Source: Trebouxia sp. TZW2008 | Taxonomy: Eukaryota; Chlorophyta; Trebouxiophyceae; Trebouxiales; Trebouxiaceae | Reading direction: 5' to 3' | DNA length: 64,000 nucleotides | NCBI GenBank assembly: GCA_002118135.1 | Contig: BDIU01000314.1 | Location: 50,326-114,325, forward strand | Shown: in pieces, positions 13,401 through 24,660 of the stretch | Layout of the letters: each line of letters starts with the position of its first letter | Numbering within the stretch: position 1 is the first letter of the stretch | Notes under the pieces: model-generated | The model's input: only the letters and a program-made list of their open reading frames with translations | What the model was told of the DNA's origin: nothing | The model's database searches: none | Translations under genes and position numbers: made by a program

Positions 13401-16400
13401 TTGCTGCGTTTGAGCGTTGCTGGACCAACTCAAGACATTGTGTGGTCAAGGTAGTCACTTGTTTTTTGCTTGAGTTCCGACTTCTGAAATAGCTTGAGGG
13501 TCTCATCAATTGGGTATCAAGTTGACGCGTGCTGCTGCCGCCACACTCTTTATGGGACAGTTTGCTAAGTCTTCAGGCAGAGAGGCTGGTTGTCCATTGC
13601 AATGTTGTCTCCCTGCAACAATCAGAGTGTTCAAGGAGGGCTGCTTGTTCCCTTGGCATTGCACTGTCATGTCAGCAATAACAGGGACTCTGCAGTCAAA
13701 GGCGGGCACATGTGATTTGCACAGAAGCTTGCCTGCTGCTTCAACATCACTCATGCGAAAGCCTGCAGTTGATCAGGTCTCTGTAGCAACGTCAAAGTCT
13801 CTGTCTCAAACACAAACCTTTTCCAGGAGGCTTCGATTGTGGTCAACTTCATGGGCTTTTGCCCATATGTGGCACAACCAGCAGGTTGGCGTCGTCGTCC
13901 TGTCAGGACACGTGCCCTGTCCTTTCTTTGTGTCAAGAATTTTGTGCAGGGACCTTGAGCTGCTATTGCGTTGGGAGGCATGCTCTGAAGTCAATCCGTT
14001 CCATGTGTGAAGAGCGTGTTGAGCTTCTGCAACATAGAATGGATTGGCTTCAGAGCATGCCTCCTGATGGCAGCTGGAAAGCCCTGCACAAAACCCATGT
14101 TAAATCACTACTCATCCAAATTACATGGACTGCTGGACAAACAGCAGTCCATTTGGATGAATTTTGAGTCCAATCTGCTGGCAAATGCACAAGCACACAG
14201 TTCATGGCATCACACACTGCTGGTGTGCTTTCTAGCAGACTCAGCTGTCAGGCTTGTCAGCTGCCTGCTGACTGTTAGGCACCAAGCAAACTTTTGCTTG
14301 GTGCAAAAGGGAGATTGCTATGCTACCAGGCTTGTTTCAATAGGCTTGATTGCAAAGTAGCCGTCTTTTGGTTGTGTGCCTCTGTCCTTCAAGAAAGCAG
14401 CAGTGCCAACAGCACTTCAGAGGGTTCCTGTGCTATCAGGCTTGCATCAGTAAGGCTAAGAGCACAGATTTGGTTGCAAGGTAGCAGCAGTGAGAGCAGC
14501 TCTCTAGTCATACATCAATCGTGGTACCTGGTTTTCAATAATTGGACAAGGTCAAGGATAGCAAACAATGAAAACAGTGTCATCTGTGATGCAGGTGGGT
14601 GACCTCGGGCACAGCAGCATTGGTGGGAAGGGCACTCGGGTTGATATCAGGAGGGGCTTGCGCTTCCAGAGTCCCGAGGCAATCTGCACAGGCTTCACTA
14701 CCAAGGTATGATCAGCTGTTGCCTTCAACTGATTAATGCTGCGCCGCACAGCAGAGTACTGGTTTCATCTGTTGCCAGGATGGTTTTGTGCTTCCAAAGT
14801 CCTGAGGCAATCTGCACAGGCTTCACCACCAAGGTGTGATAAGCTGTTGTACAGAAGTATGTCGTGCTCCGCTGCACAGTAGAGTACTGGTGTCATCTGA
14901 TGCCAGGATGATGTTGCATTCAACTGAGTAATGCTGCGCCGCACAGTAGAGTACTGGTTTCATCTGATGCCAGGATGGTTTTTGCGCTTCCAGAGTCCTG
15001 AGGCAATCTGCACAGGCTTCACCACAAGAGTATAACATGGTCTGTAGCCACACCATCCTTGCAAGCTGAGTTCAAGCTGTTGCAACTTGTTGGCTCGTCA
15101 GTGCAATAGCCTTTTGCCTTGTGTTCCTTATCTATCAAACATAGCAAATGCCATCCTGCAGAGACACGCTCATATGGTCATGCACGAGAGTGTCTCTGGA
15201 GTCTGTTATTTGCTCTGTTTCATGCACAAGAGACACCTCTACAACAGGCTGAGCTCGCTCTCATCATATCACTTGGATCGCATACCAATGACCACCTTCA
15301 GCGTGACTTGTGAACGCAATTGAACGGGAGCTCAGCTGATTCGATTCTCTCGTGTGGCATACTCAGGATTAAGCTTTTAGCGCTCTCATAGCTGCTGTGC
15401 ACTGCCACATGTGCTACAGCTCATGCGTGTGCTTCAGCAGCCTGACAGCTAGTGAGCATAGCTGAGCCTGATACATGTTTGTGTGCTTCCTGACATGACA
15501 GTTGATATGCAATGCCGATTGTGGCTTGCAGGAAAGTGATGCTGTATGAGCTGTACACTGTCAACAGCCTGAAGCTTATGTTGCTTCTCCTGCAGGAAGA
15601 AGATGCGTATGCTTTTCATTGCCACAGTGTGGCACATGTGATCAGCCTTGTTGGCTGGCTAAAGCATGTAAAATTATTCTCTCTCTCTCTCTCTTGGTGT
15701 GATGCTGAATGAGCTATACACTGGCAAGCCCCCTTGGCCATGCATGCTCGCCAGTTTTCTCTACAAGACTCATCAGTCTGGCAGCTCCTCAAACCTGTCC
15801 ACTGTGACTTGCAGGAAGGAGATGCGTATGCTCTTGGTGTGATGCTGTATGAGCTGTACACTGGCCGGCCCGCCTGGCCAGGCATGTCCACAGGGGATAT
15901 CATTTCAGCCAAGCTGCGCAGCCAGGCCGGTACTGGGCTGCAACTCTCAGCAGAGGCACCGCCTGCACTGCAGGTAACCTTGGTTGTTGTCACCATTGCG
16001 TGGTTGCTTTAGAGAGATCAGCCTCTAGATAGTAGCCATATTGCAATGACACCTCCCCCCTGTCGTGACCGTCATACAAATGAAATCGTAGGCGCTGAAT
16101 CTCCCATGCTGTCGTCAGCCTGCAGCTTTCAGCAGATTTGTTCCCCGTGGCTATGGTAACCCACTGACTCGTTTGTTGCAGGCAACATGTTGCAATGTGT
16201 TTGTATTGAACATGTGCAGACCCAGTTTGCAGCCCAGCATGTCTCGATGATCATGGCATGATGCGGCAAGACTATTGTAGCGGTTCTGGCAGCCAACTGT
16301 GAAGGATTCTTGGCTGTTACAGTCAAAGGATTAGTTTTGCTGTGTCCAAAGCCATCCATGTTCTGTGGCATGGCTCGGTTGTTCAAGTCATCTGAAATCT

Positions 16401-18248
16401 GTTTCAAGGCAGGCAGTCAGCACACTTACTGCCAGCAACAGGAATGCCTTGATGCCTTTCCAAATGGATGCCAGACGATGCTGCACGGTGTTGCCGTCCT
16501 TCTGCACATTGCTTGCACAGCAGAGTCATATTCAATGAGGGTACAGGTCCAGCACTGAGGAGGGTGAGCAAGCGATGTCTGTGATTGCTGCTTGCCCTGA
16601 CCTTGCGCTTGACCTGCACCCACATTGGACACCACTCTGCTGTTCAATCAGCAAGCAGAATCATGTCCATCTGGCTGTTGCTCAATTGTTCTGCCCTCTG
16701 CTACAATAGTTGCTTGCTAAACAGACTTTTGATATAAGGTCATTGTCAGTTCAAGGTGGACAAGCAGTGGTTGCAGAATCGCTGCGGTCCTTCTGAGAAG
16801 AACAAACTGAGGCCAGAACATTCTTGTCCTGAAAATCACATTCGTCACATGGAAAAGTCACAGCATATGACTGCAATGGCCAAAACATTCATACTTTTGC
16901 GGTTTGTGCTGAGAAGCCGTTGGATGCTGCAGGACCTGATTGACAGATGCTTGTCTTCCAACCCATCCATGCGTCCAAGCCTGGACGAGATTCAAGATGC
17001 CCTGCTGGCAATCAGAGACGGCATGGCCTCCCCGACCCACACCACACCCCTGCAGCCGCCCCAAGCACCCCAGACGCCCTCCCCTTTTGCCCTACCCCAG
17101 GTAATGAGCTGCTCCGCCTGTTGCTGTATTTTGTCTGTTCCGTGATCTTGCTGATGTCTGCATTTGGCCACCCACACCTCCCCCAGTAGGCCAGCCCCCT
17201 CAGTCCGCCCTGACTTCTCCCCCTTTGCCCTAACACAGCTGATGACTGCGCACATTGATGCTGCAACCTGTCTCCTGTATTTGTTTGCTGAGATCTGCAA
17301 TTGCGCGTTGCTCAGTTAGATCTTGTCAAGACCGTTTGCGAAAATTTGTGCCCTGCGTATTTGTATAGATGTATTCATTGGCATGTTGCAAACTTGGCAT
17401 CAAAATGCGTTTGAGGGCCTCATGGCATATGAGGGATGTTGCACTTAGTCAAATCTCTTCAAGTCCACGCTTTACACCAGGTTTTTTCTCTTTCTGTTCA
17501 CACACAGCTTGGAGAGCATCGGTCTGATGTCTTCTGTTGTTTAATGCAGGCTGCGCCTCCGTCCAGTGGTGAGACCAGACAAGCTGTCACCAGGTCCAGA
17601 ATCAACGCCACTCAGTACCAGCAGCCAGTCAGGCGTCAGACTCTTGCCGGTTTACAACAGCCAGCCACCAGACAGCCCATAATCAGGCAGACAAGCACAC
17701 CACAAGGAGGACCTGGTCCAGCTGACCGGATTCCTGCTGAATGGGGACGCATTGCTAGGCTGGAGTCAAAGAAGAGTGCACCCATCAGAACTGTCATAGC
17801 TGCTCCAGCAACTACACCAGTGACTGCACCGGTGACTGCGCCAGTGACTGACAATGAGATCACCCCTGCGGTTGAGGAGGAACTCACACCTGCAGCTAGC
17901 CTCCCGGATGTCGTTTCAGAGCCAGCGCTGCCGCCCTCACGAGCCTACAGTGCGCCGGCGAGGAAGGACGGGAATGACCGGCAGCCTTGCTTGCAGCAAA
18001 TTTGGAGGACTATGGCGTTCTGCTCCACAGCCAAAACTCATTCTTTCCTGCCTGAGGGCACTGGTCATGGACCACTAGAAGTGCCAGCAGAGGTGCAATC
18101 TGATGCAACAGCAACTGAAACAAACCCAGCTGTTTTGGAGGGCATTGGTGCTAGCGGCAGACAGGCCAGTGTCACAAGATCTCAGCGCGTGAAGGAGTTG
18201 TTTTCAGACCGTAGCAAGCAAATCAGGCAGTGTGTAGCATGCAAGTGA
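4475..18248 (+). CDS. GAF-PAS-pseudokinase (Raf-like kinase fold)
   Basis: Sensory signalling protein of 1,114 residues. The 13 exons are 4475-5162, 5637-5802, 6387-6482, 6740-7046, 7842-7942, 8807-8951, 9389-9655, 11577-11825, 12699-12887, 14595-14705, 15815-15973, 16933-17100 and 17550-18248; all phases agree. Residues about 190-355 form a GAF domain (ERLRTVALLGILDQPEDP, IRFYGGAPL). A PAS domain follows at about 370-500 (FTNKSCYDMLGW, LFQLYFVTI). The kinase fold spans about 560-860: glycine loop LGGSSSGNVYRG, VAVK lysine, hinge WLFMELCNKGTL, DLG in place of DFG, SPE in place of APE, and DAYALGVMLYEL. The catalytic HRDxKxxN loop reads HGGLCPAAC, losing the catalytic Asp, Lys and Asn, so phosphotransfer is unlikely. 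A low-complexity tail with TAPVTAPVT repeats follows. The start is the first ATG of the long first exon. The ligand of the GAF/PAS sensors is not evident. Most introns contain exon echoes. Confidence 0.9.
5469..5530 (+). repeat. Exon echo of pseudokinase GAF exon 2 (acceptor side)
   Basis: 'gcatcaacagcactggcagg' followed by a 'gatggccgt.actgtgcac' match repeats the start of exon 5637-5802. The copy has several substitutions. It lies upstream of the working exon and includes an acceptor-like TGCAAG in place of GGCAG. Confidence 0.6.
8509..8806 (+). repeat. Two exon echoes of pseudokinase PAS exon 6 (acceptor side)
   Basis: Copies starting at 8509 and 8660, each directly after a CTGCAG acceptor, repeat the first 110 bases or so of exon 8807-8951 ('ttccctgcagattggcatcc', 'ttccagctgtactttgt'). 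The first stays open until a stop shortly after the match. The second has lost one base (GACCGGATG for GACCGGGATG) and is frameshifted. The last of the three copies continues into the intact exon. Confidence 0.85.
9132..9310 (+). repeat. Two exon echoes of pseudokinase exon 7 (acceptor side)
   Basis: About 9132-9240 and 9250-9310 resemble the start of exon 9389-9655 (CAGGCTGAAATGC.CAACG, GTGCTGAGGCCCAG, CAGCTTCAGCCT). Both are heavily substituted. They lie upstream of the working exon. Confidence 0.6.
9727..10078 (+). repeat. Three exon echoes of pseudokinase glycine-loop exon (donor side)
   Basis: Copies at about 9733-9806, 9859-9957 and 10018-10078 repeat the 3' edge of exon 9389-9655, which encodes GMLLGGSSSGNVYRGMW. 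The first copy is still open (LLGGSSSGNMHRGMWRNI) and keeps GTCAAG|GTATGC as donor. The later two have stops. All lie downstream of the working exon. Confidence 0.85.
11419..11470 (+). repeat. Exon echo of pseudokinase exon 8 (acceptor side)
   Basis: 'gtgtgcctgcaataaatcaa' followed by 'ggcaaggctagtgggctg' repeats the acceptor and first bases of exon 11577-11825 ('gtgtgcctgcagaaaacccg', 'ggcaaggctggtagactg'). The acceptor AG has mutated to AA, so it is dead. Confidence 0.7.
11867..12190 (+). repeat. Two exon echoes of pseudokinase hinge exon 8 (donor side); second is an intact cassette
   Basis: Copies at 11867-12010 and 12062-12190 repeat the 3' half of exon 11577-11825 (HERLEMHDDGKPLL, TAECWLFMELC). 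The second is flanked by CAG before 12062 and GTCAAC after 12190, is 129 nt (phase 0 to 0) and is fully open. If spliced in, it would add 43 residues with WLFMKLC in place of WLFMELC and keep the frame. Both copies lie downstream of the working exon. Confidence 0.85.
12573..12660 (+). repeat. Exon echo of pseudokinase exon 9 (acceptor side)
   Basis: After an ATGCAG acceptor, 'cactgggtggtttctgagct' and 'gatggcaagcccaagcta' repeat the 5' part of exon 12699-12887. A few bases are lost and the frame closes at once. It lies upstream of the working exon. Confidence 0.8.
12975..13455 (+). repeat. At least four exon echoes of pseudokinase exon 9 (donor side)
   Basis: Copies of the exon end 'gaggctttgtagtcaaggtg' occur near 12985-13010, 13022-13078, 13174-13233 and, more decayed, near 13340-13380 and 13425-13455. 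The 13022 and 13174 copies extend back through 'tgcttcctcaaggctgc'. All follow the working exon 12699-12887 and retain GT donors. Confidence 0.8.
13974..14064. repeat. Long inverted repeat (hairpin) in kinase intron
   Basis: The 24-bp arm at 13974-13997 is the reverse complement of 14041-14064 apart from one position that would pair as G-U in RNA. The loop is 43 nt. It is the first of three hairpins within 330 bp of the same intron. Confidence 0.8.
14113..14159. repeat. Inverted repeat (hairpin) in kinase intron
   Basis: Two 9-bp blocks, CATCCAAAT and GGACTGCTG, separated by a 5-nt bulge, pair with CAGCAGTCC and ATTTGGATG across a 6-nt loop. This gives an 18-bp stem. Confidence 0.8.
14279..14304. 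repeat. Perfect 12-bp palindromic hairpin in kinase intron
   Basis: GCACCAAGCAAA at 14279-14290 is followed after CT by its exact reverse complement at 14293-14304. Confidence 0.85.
14738..15040 (+). repeat. Two exon echoes of pseudokinase DLG exon 10 (donor side) plus spacer repeats
   Basis: About 14779-14834 and 14970-15033 repeat the end of exon 14595-14705 ('gaggcaatctgcacaggctt'), with CACCACCAAG|GTGTGA kept in the first. Between them 'gtactggtttcatctg' type sequence recurs three times near 14755, 14885 and 14950, so intron sequence was duplicated together with the exon edge. Both lie downstream of the working exon. Confidence 0.85.
15529..15765 (+). repeat. Three exon echoes of pseudokinase exon 11 (acceptor side)
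   Basis: Partial copies start near 15532, 15596 and 15693. They repeat 'gatgctgtatgagctgtaca' or 'gaagaagatgcgtatgct' from exon 15815-15973. Each is preceded by TGCAG or a CT run. They are internally deleted relative to the working exon, which is the last copy. Confidence 0.75.
17165..17265 (+). repeat. Exon echo of pseudokinase exon 12 (donor side)
   Basis: 'ccccctttgccctaacacag' and the following 'ctgatgactgcgc' and 'ctgtatttgtttg' repeat the end of exon 16933-17100 and its intron start ('ccccttttgccctaccccag', GTAATGAGCTGC). The donor GT has become CT. Confidence 0.7.
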
Positions 18249-19380
18249 GCTCAGATGGCTTGTCCAAGCTTTGTGTGTAGATGTGCATCATGAATTGGCA
18301 TGATGATGTCAGCCCACCACAGATCAGGTTTGCCAGGTGATGACAATCATTATTGGTTTGTGTTTGGTTAGCGTTTGGGTAGTCAAGAGTCAGGAAGGCA
18401 GGATGCTCTACAGTAACAGTGTTAGTCCTTGAACATCAGCCCATTTTATGAGGTCTGACGAAATTTGTCAAGCTGAATTGTACAGATTCTGATGCAAAGA
18501 GGTAGACACGTCATCTTGATAGTCTTTGACAGGTTATCCCTCTTTTCTTGTTGAATTGTCAGTCTGCTTGATTTTCACTGCGAAGCAACAAAGTAGCTCT
18601 CTCGAATCATGAGTTTCAGTTCGCCGGACATAATTAGCTGAGTCAGATGAGCTGCAGTTAATGTGGAAATACATTGGCCGGGCCTCTTGTCAACTTTGTT
18701 CCCAATGCAGCACCAAGCCTGACCTTGATGTGCACCAGCTTTTGTAATGTCACTTCCTAAAGTGAGTCAAATTGGACTTTTGCTAAGCAACCTGCGTCAC
18801 CGCCCTCTGACTGTATGCCGTACGTTAGAGAGACGGTCTATTGACATATCGTCAAAACTGGGGGTTACTGTTTGTAGTGCATTCGCAGCTGTTGGACTGG
18901 CTGAGGGTGCAGTATGCCTCACTATAAATGTGCTCACTCACGCCAATGAATACTATACTATGCACTTGCGGCATCAAGGTGTAGCCTGGCTTCCTTTGTA
19001 TAAGTCTCAGACGGTCTGACTTGCAAGCTTATGAAAGTCTACTGTCACAGCACAGTGCTGAAGATGACATGTTGAAAACTCATGCGTCAAATCATCACTC
19101 AATGTCATGAAATTGATAGGGCAGACAGGAGTCATACTGATAACTTCCAGTGGGTTTGCAGACAGCAAGTGCAGGTCTTTCTGGCTGCATCAACATGCAG
19201 TGACAACTTGTTCAACTTGATCCTCACTGTTTTACATAACAAAGAGCTTGGTACAGATGCAGCAGCCTCAACAGCGACATCTGTGGTGACCAGACTCTAT
19301 GCAGAATTGTGCGGCATATGCAGCAGCTTAGGTGTGACTGATCTCAAAATACAAAGAGGGGGTGCCTGCTGTCAAGTGAG
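18249..19380. other. Convergent 3' spacer without recognisable gene
   Basis: This spacer lies between the pseudokinase stop and the end of the open frame that follows the stop of the membrane-protein gene. TGTAA at about 18744 suits the pseudokinase. TTACA at about 19232 (TGTAA on the minus strand) suits the membrane-protein gene. A 91-codon frame at 18747-19019 shows no family features and I do not call it. Confidence 0.55.
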
Positions 19381-19824
19381 TCAATGCTGACTCCTCAGAG
19401 CTGCATGCATCTGCTCAAGCTTGCTAGCATGCTGTGGCTGGCTGCCAAGTAGGGACATTGCATCTGAACCTGTCAAAGTTGCACGGTCCCGTTCATTGCT
19501 GTTTTCAGAAGCAAGCCTATGGACTGGACTTCCCACTTCATTACCTGATCGTGCTTCAACAAGTGAGCTTGTGCAAGACCTATCAGATGCCAAAGCGCTG
19601 TCTGCTGTTACTGGAACAGGGCATGACTCAGGACTCGACAAGCTGGACTCGCTGCCTGAGCTAGATGCTTCAGCATGCATTGCACTGAGCTGGTGATTTT
19701 GAGCATCCTGGTTTTGCTGCAAACGCGCCACAAGAGACTTGACTGATCTGACTGATGACGTGTCTATGCAAGCTGATTCTCCCAAAGCCGCTACTGCTTC
19801 CTGAGACACTGTTGCGTATGTAGA
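19381..19824 (-). other. In-frame open extension after the TAG stop of the membrane-protein gene
   Basis: On the minus strand the reading frame of the membrane protein stays open for about 147 codons after TAG at 19825-19827. It encodes protein-like sequence (VKSLVARLQQNQDAQNHQL, ASKLEQMHAALRSQH) and ends at 19381. This may be a recent nonsense mutation, stop-codon readthrough, or a chance open frame in a 3' untranslated region. An intron removing only the TAG is not obvious. The TGTAA near 19232 lies beyond this extension, so the mRNA probably contains it. Confidence 0.45.
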
Positions 19825-22800
19825 CTAGCTGTTCGCCTCTGAGGCAGATGCTCCTGCTGATGTGTCGACAGCCAAAGCTTGAGACGTACTTTCTGTCTGT
19901 TGCACTGTCTCAAGCCTGCCTTGCTCATCAGTAACTGCTGACTCCTGCGCTACTGCCGTTGTCATTGATGCTGCCACTGCTGTTGTTGTTGCTGCTGACG
20001 CATTTGCGCTGTCAGACCTCCCCTCTGTAGATACTGCCACAACCTCAGCAGCAGTGACTGCGGTCATTGCAGTCGTACTCTCTGCCTGTGTTGTTGTAGC
20101 GACTGCTGTAGTACCAGAGTGCCGCCTGTCCAAGACTGCTGCACTTGATGCCACAACTTCTGTGTGCTCAGCAGCATCCACAACGACTTCCGCATGTTCA
20201 GCAGCAGCAGCAGCAGCAGCAGCAGTGACTGCCGCTGGTGACTGCTTGGCAGCAGCCACTGCAGCTTCTTCATATTCAGCAGCACTTACAACAGCATAGG
20301 GCTCAGCCTGACTGGCCAAAACGACAGCGTTGACTCCAGGACTTGACAGCTGTGTGACTTGCCGCTCAGCTTTTGGCATTGAAGGCATTTCTGCCTGTGT
20401 GGCAGTGGCAGCAATGACTGAAGCTTCTGTGTGCTCAGCAGCAGACACGACAGCATAGGACTCAGTCTGACTGGCCAAAAAAGCAGCATTGACTCCAGGG
20501 CTAGACAGCCGTGTGACGTGCTGGTCAACTTCTGGCACAGGGACCATTTCTGCCTGTGTGGCAGTGGCAGCAACGACTGCGATGGGCAGGTTTGGTCCTG
20601 ACCCTGTGAGACAACCGTCTGATGCTTTGCTGTTGTCTGTTGGAACAGCAGCGGAAGGCATGTCTGTGGAAGTGACTGCTGCTGGTGTTGCAGCTTCAAT
20701 GTCACCTGGCTCAGCCCTGCATCACAGAACAACAGAATTAAGGCAGTGTTGGTTGAGCAACCCTGGACAATTTTTGGGGTGGTTAATTGGTAATTTAGTA
20801 ACCCCAACAACAGGTTGATAACTCCTAGACTGATGAACTTGCACTGCACAAGAATGAGGTAGAACCATCCATGGGAGAGGATTATTGTCTGTCAACTGAT
20901 TAATAGGTTCATCACCAGGGGACTTGTTAATACTGCCAACACTGAGTGGAGGTGTATGCAACGCCTGAGTTCTGGTCATGTGCTATCTCTTCTGGACCAA
21001 CAAACAAAATGCAGTGGGACTGGAAGCAGTGTGTCAGGTATGCACATCATACAGAGTTTTGAGTGCTTGCATCAGCAACTTTTTCCAGATGCTGTGATGG
21101 TCAAGGCTGTGCACAGCATGGCGCATTCCAGGGAGATTGCTGATGCATACAAATCCAAAACTGATCATTCACAGCAGTCTATGCCCGTGAGCTGCTGGAG
21201 AACACTGCTGCAATCATTTGACATAAACAGGAGATGCATGCTAAAAGCATGAGACATTACGTGTTTGCAGACCGGTCACATTTGCAGCAGACAGCAACAC
21301 CAGCTTGCATTGCAGAGCCAATACAGCAAAATCACCCCAGCAGAATGACTTACATGATGCGTCTCTTTGACCTGCGTCGCAATAGCGCTGCTGCTGCCAT
21401 ACAACAGCAACAGCAGCAAAGCCATGTGGCAATGATAGCCAATGCCACAAGCAGCCACACCCACCACTTTCCAGCCACCTGACCTTTCCTTCCCGCCAAA
21501 AGTGCCTGTGAGACTGACTCAGGGCTTGACTTTGGCGCCAAAGCTGGGGAGGGACTGCTTCCATTGCTGCTGCTGTTACCGGCGGGTACTCCTTCAATGG
21601 ACACAGACGTATTCCCGCCGTTTCTGCTCTGGAGGGAGCCTGGTCCTGCAGGGCTGAAATTTGGCGCCAGGGCTGGGGCGATTGACTCATTTCTGCCTCC
21701 TGAGCTGTTGCTGAAGGGTGGATTGCCCTCAGCAGAGCTCTCAATAGAAGCGTCGCCGCTGTTGTTGCCGCCATTTGTCAAGGAAGCAGCAGGAGCAGCA
21801 TTTGCTGCAGCTGCTGGGGAAGCTGCTAGACCATTGGCAGCAGCTGCTGAGGAAGCTGCTGGACCATTGACAGCAGCTTCATTAGCAGCTGCTGGACCAT
21901 TGTTAGCAGCCCCAGTCTGAGGGAAAGCTGCATTTGCTGGTGCCAGGGCAGGCTGGGCAATGCGCTGGGTGGCGTTTGGACTTAGAGTGGCTGATGAGCC
22001 TCTAGATGCTGCCTGTTCAGAGTTTGACTGACCAGGTGCCAAAGCCTCTGTGCCTGCAGCAATCATTGATGTGAATTCAATGATTTGACTTTAGTTGAAC
22101 AATCCAGTTGATGCATGCAATGCAGCCATCATAGCAAAGGCAGCAAATGAGCAGGTCTGGGCCAATGTCTTTTGGTTTCACTAGTCTGATGATGATGGTA
22201 TGGTTTTAGGTTAGCACAGGACAAACTGGCTGAAGACAACTGATTGCTCCAGCACGTACCTAGCTGGGCTTGCTGAGCCTGTCTAGCATGCATTGTGGAT
22301 GAACGAATGATTCAATGAACGAATGAACAAGGAACGAATGAACATGGAACGAATGTGAGTGAAAGAATGAATGCATGCATGCATGAAGTGTCAGTGTGCA
22401 TACCAGAGGTGGAGGCTTCTACTGCTTGCAGTCCAGGCGCTCCAATCTGTACTGCCACGCCTTGCTGAATCCCTACTGCACAAAGGCAGACAACAGCTTG
22501 TCAATGCTAATGTCTTGGGAACAAAAATAAATGTTTTTTGCATCCGCCCATTGAAGATTTAGTCCTAAAAAGAGACCTGAACCATGCAATACAGCAAGCA
22601 CAAGATTGACTCCTACAGAACAGCAACCTTGCTGCGCTATCTGGTCTGACAATGATTTTCCCAGACCATGCCTGTTTGCAGTGATGTAATTTGGGTTTCC
22701 ATAAAGCCAACCTTTGCAGACGCTCAGCACGATTGCTTTCATGCATCTCTGAAAACAGAATGACTGATGACTTACCAAACAAGTGGCAACATGAAACGCA

Positions 22801-24623
22801 GGTGCACAATTGCCAGGTTATGCTGTACTGTCAAAAGCCAGATCCCCCACATCAAGTAGAGTCAGCAAGTTTGCAAATGTCAGCAAGTGAATTCTGTGCA
22901 CATGTGTCTGCACGCTATCCTCAGCAGCACAAGAAGTAGGACCAAAGTAGCAATATTGCTCAGCCAAACAGCTCTTGACACAGGTGCAGTGACTTCTTCT
23001 CAGGACAATCTGATTGGTAAGCAATGCACTTGCTATAAAAATAAGATGCCTTACCTGGCCTAGTTGAGGCCGCCACTGCTGAGGCGTTGCCACTCAGCCT
23101 CTGCGCAGTCAAAGCTGCTGCTGTAGCTGCTGCAGATACAACACCGGCAACAGCACCTGTCTCAGCAACAGGTACACCACCAGCAAAAGCATTTGCCCCA
23201 GACGAAGGTGCAATACTGACACCAGCAACAGTATCTGCCCCAGCCGGAGGTACAACACCAGCAGCAGCATCTGATCCGGATGATTGTACAGCACCAGCAG
23301 CAGCATCTGCCTCAGATGAAGAAACAACACCAACACCAGCAACAGCACCTGTCCCATTGCCTGAGACTGAGGAGCCAGTCAACATTGCATTCACTGCTGC
23401 AGTGGCTGCTCTCACTGCAGTGGCACTCACATTGCTTGCAACAACAGCTGCTGAGCCCAAGACCGGTGCTGGTGACAATGCTGCAACGCCACTGAATTGC
23501 AGTGCTGTGGGGCCACTTGCAGTTGCTGCTGACACAGCAGTGGGAGCAGCTGATGCTGCTGCTTGAGAGCCTGGCGCTGTTACTGCAGCGGAGCCCTGCG
23601 TGGCTCCTGGCAGCACTTGATACTGTGCATCTGCAGTTGACCCAGATGGTGCATCTGCAAGCATCTCAACAACTTGAGATGTGCTGTTTGCTGTCCACAC
23701 TGCTGATGTTGCAGGAGCTGGTGCAGAAGCATATTCAGCGCCTTCCATCTGAGTGCCAACACTGAAATCAGCCAGGACACTGAGAGCAGCTAAGGTCGCA
23801 GCTTGAGTGGCTGCAGAGGCATTTGCTGACAGGGCACTTGCAAGAGCCCCAATGGCAGCTGCAGGGGCGTTTGCTGTCAGAGAGCTTGTGAGAGTCTCTA
23901 GAGCAGCAGCAGGGGCATTTGGGAGAGCCCCTAGAGCAGCTGCAAAGGCTGCCTGCTGTGTACCAAGGGCACTTGCTGCAACTGCTGAAGTTGGAAACAA
24001 TGCAGCCAGCACTGCCTCTGTTGCTGCCTGTGAAGCTGCTGCTGACACAGCTGCAGTGGCGGTGGCGGCAGGAAGCTCGGCCACAGCTGCGGTGACTGCT
24101 GCAGCGGTGGCGGCTGCAATGCCAGAAGCTGGCACAACCTGTGTGGAGCTTGTGGCTGATATCATGCCAGAAGTTGAAACATTGCTTGCAGCAGAGATAG
24201 CAGCTGGCGCCGGTGCTTGGGCAAGAGAGGTGTTGCTTTGAGTAGCAGCTGATGCAGGCAGTAGCAGGCTGGCGGCTGCAGTCCTTGCTGCTTGCTGTGC
24301 AGAGGATGCTTGGGCTTGAAAGGCACTGACTGCCGCAGCAGCAGCATTGTCTGCTGGGGCAGGGAGGGTTGCTAGTACAGCTGCGGTCGATGCAGCTACC
24401 ACCATGCTCAATGCTGCATCTGCAGCACAATGCAAGCTTTTGTTCGAGGGGTTGCAGAAGTAAAAGATCTGCTTGCAATGCTCACAAGCATGCATTGCGC
24501 ATAAAGTCGGCACATGCAGATTCCTGGCGAGACAAGACTAGTGTCACACACACCTAGCAGTATATACTGGCAAGCGTAACGATTACTGTTACTGTTATTA
24601 TTATTATTATTATTACTATTATT

Positions 24624-24660
<37 letters not shown>

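Noticed and set aside
18747..19019. 91-codon plus-strand frame
   Set aside because: It lies in a convergent spacer and has no recognisable domain or splice partner.
20722..20979. Minus-strand frame that could be an extra exon of the membrane protein
   Set aside because: Its phase does not fit the flanking exons, whereas joining 21354 directly to 20716 keeps the frame.
20956..21252. 98-codon plus-strand frame inside the membrane-protein intron
   Set aside because: It has no family features, splice partners or polyadenylation signal, so chance is more likely.
23087..24241. Plus-strand open frames of 159 and 144 codons rich in Ala
   Set aside because: They mirror polyalanine coding on the minus strand. 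The minus frame joins neighbouring exons in phase; these do not.
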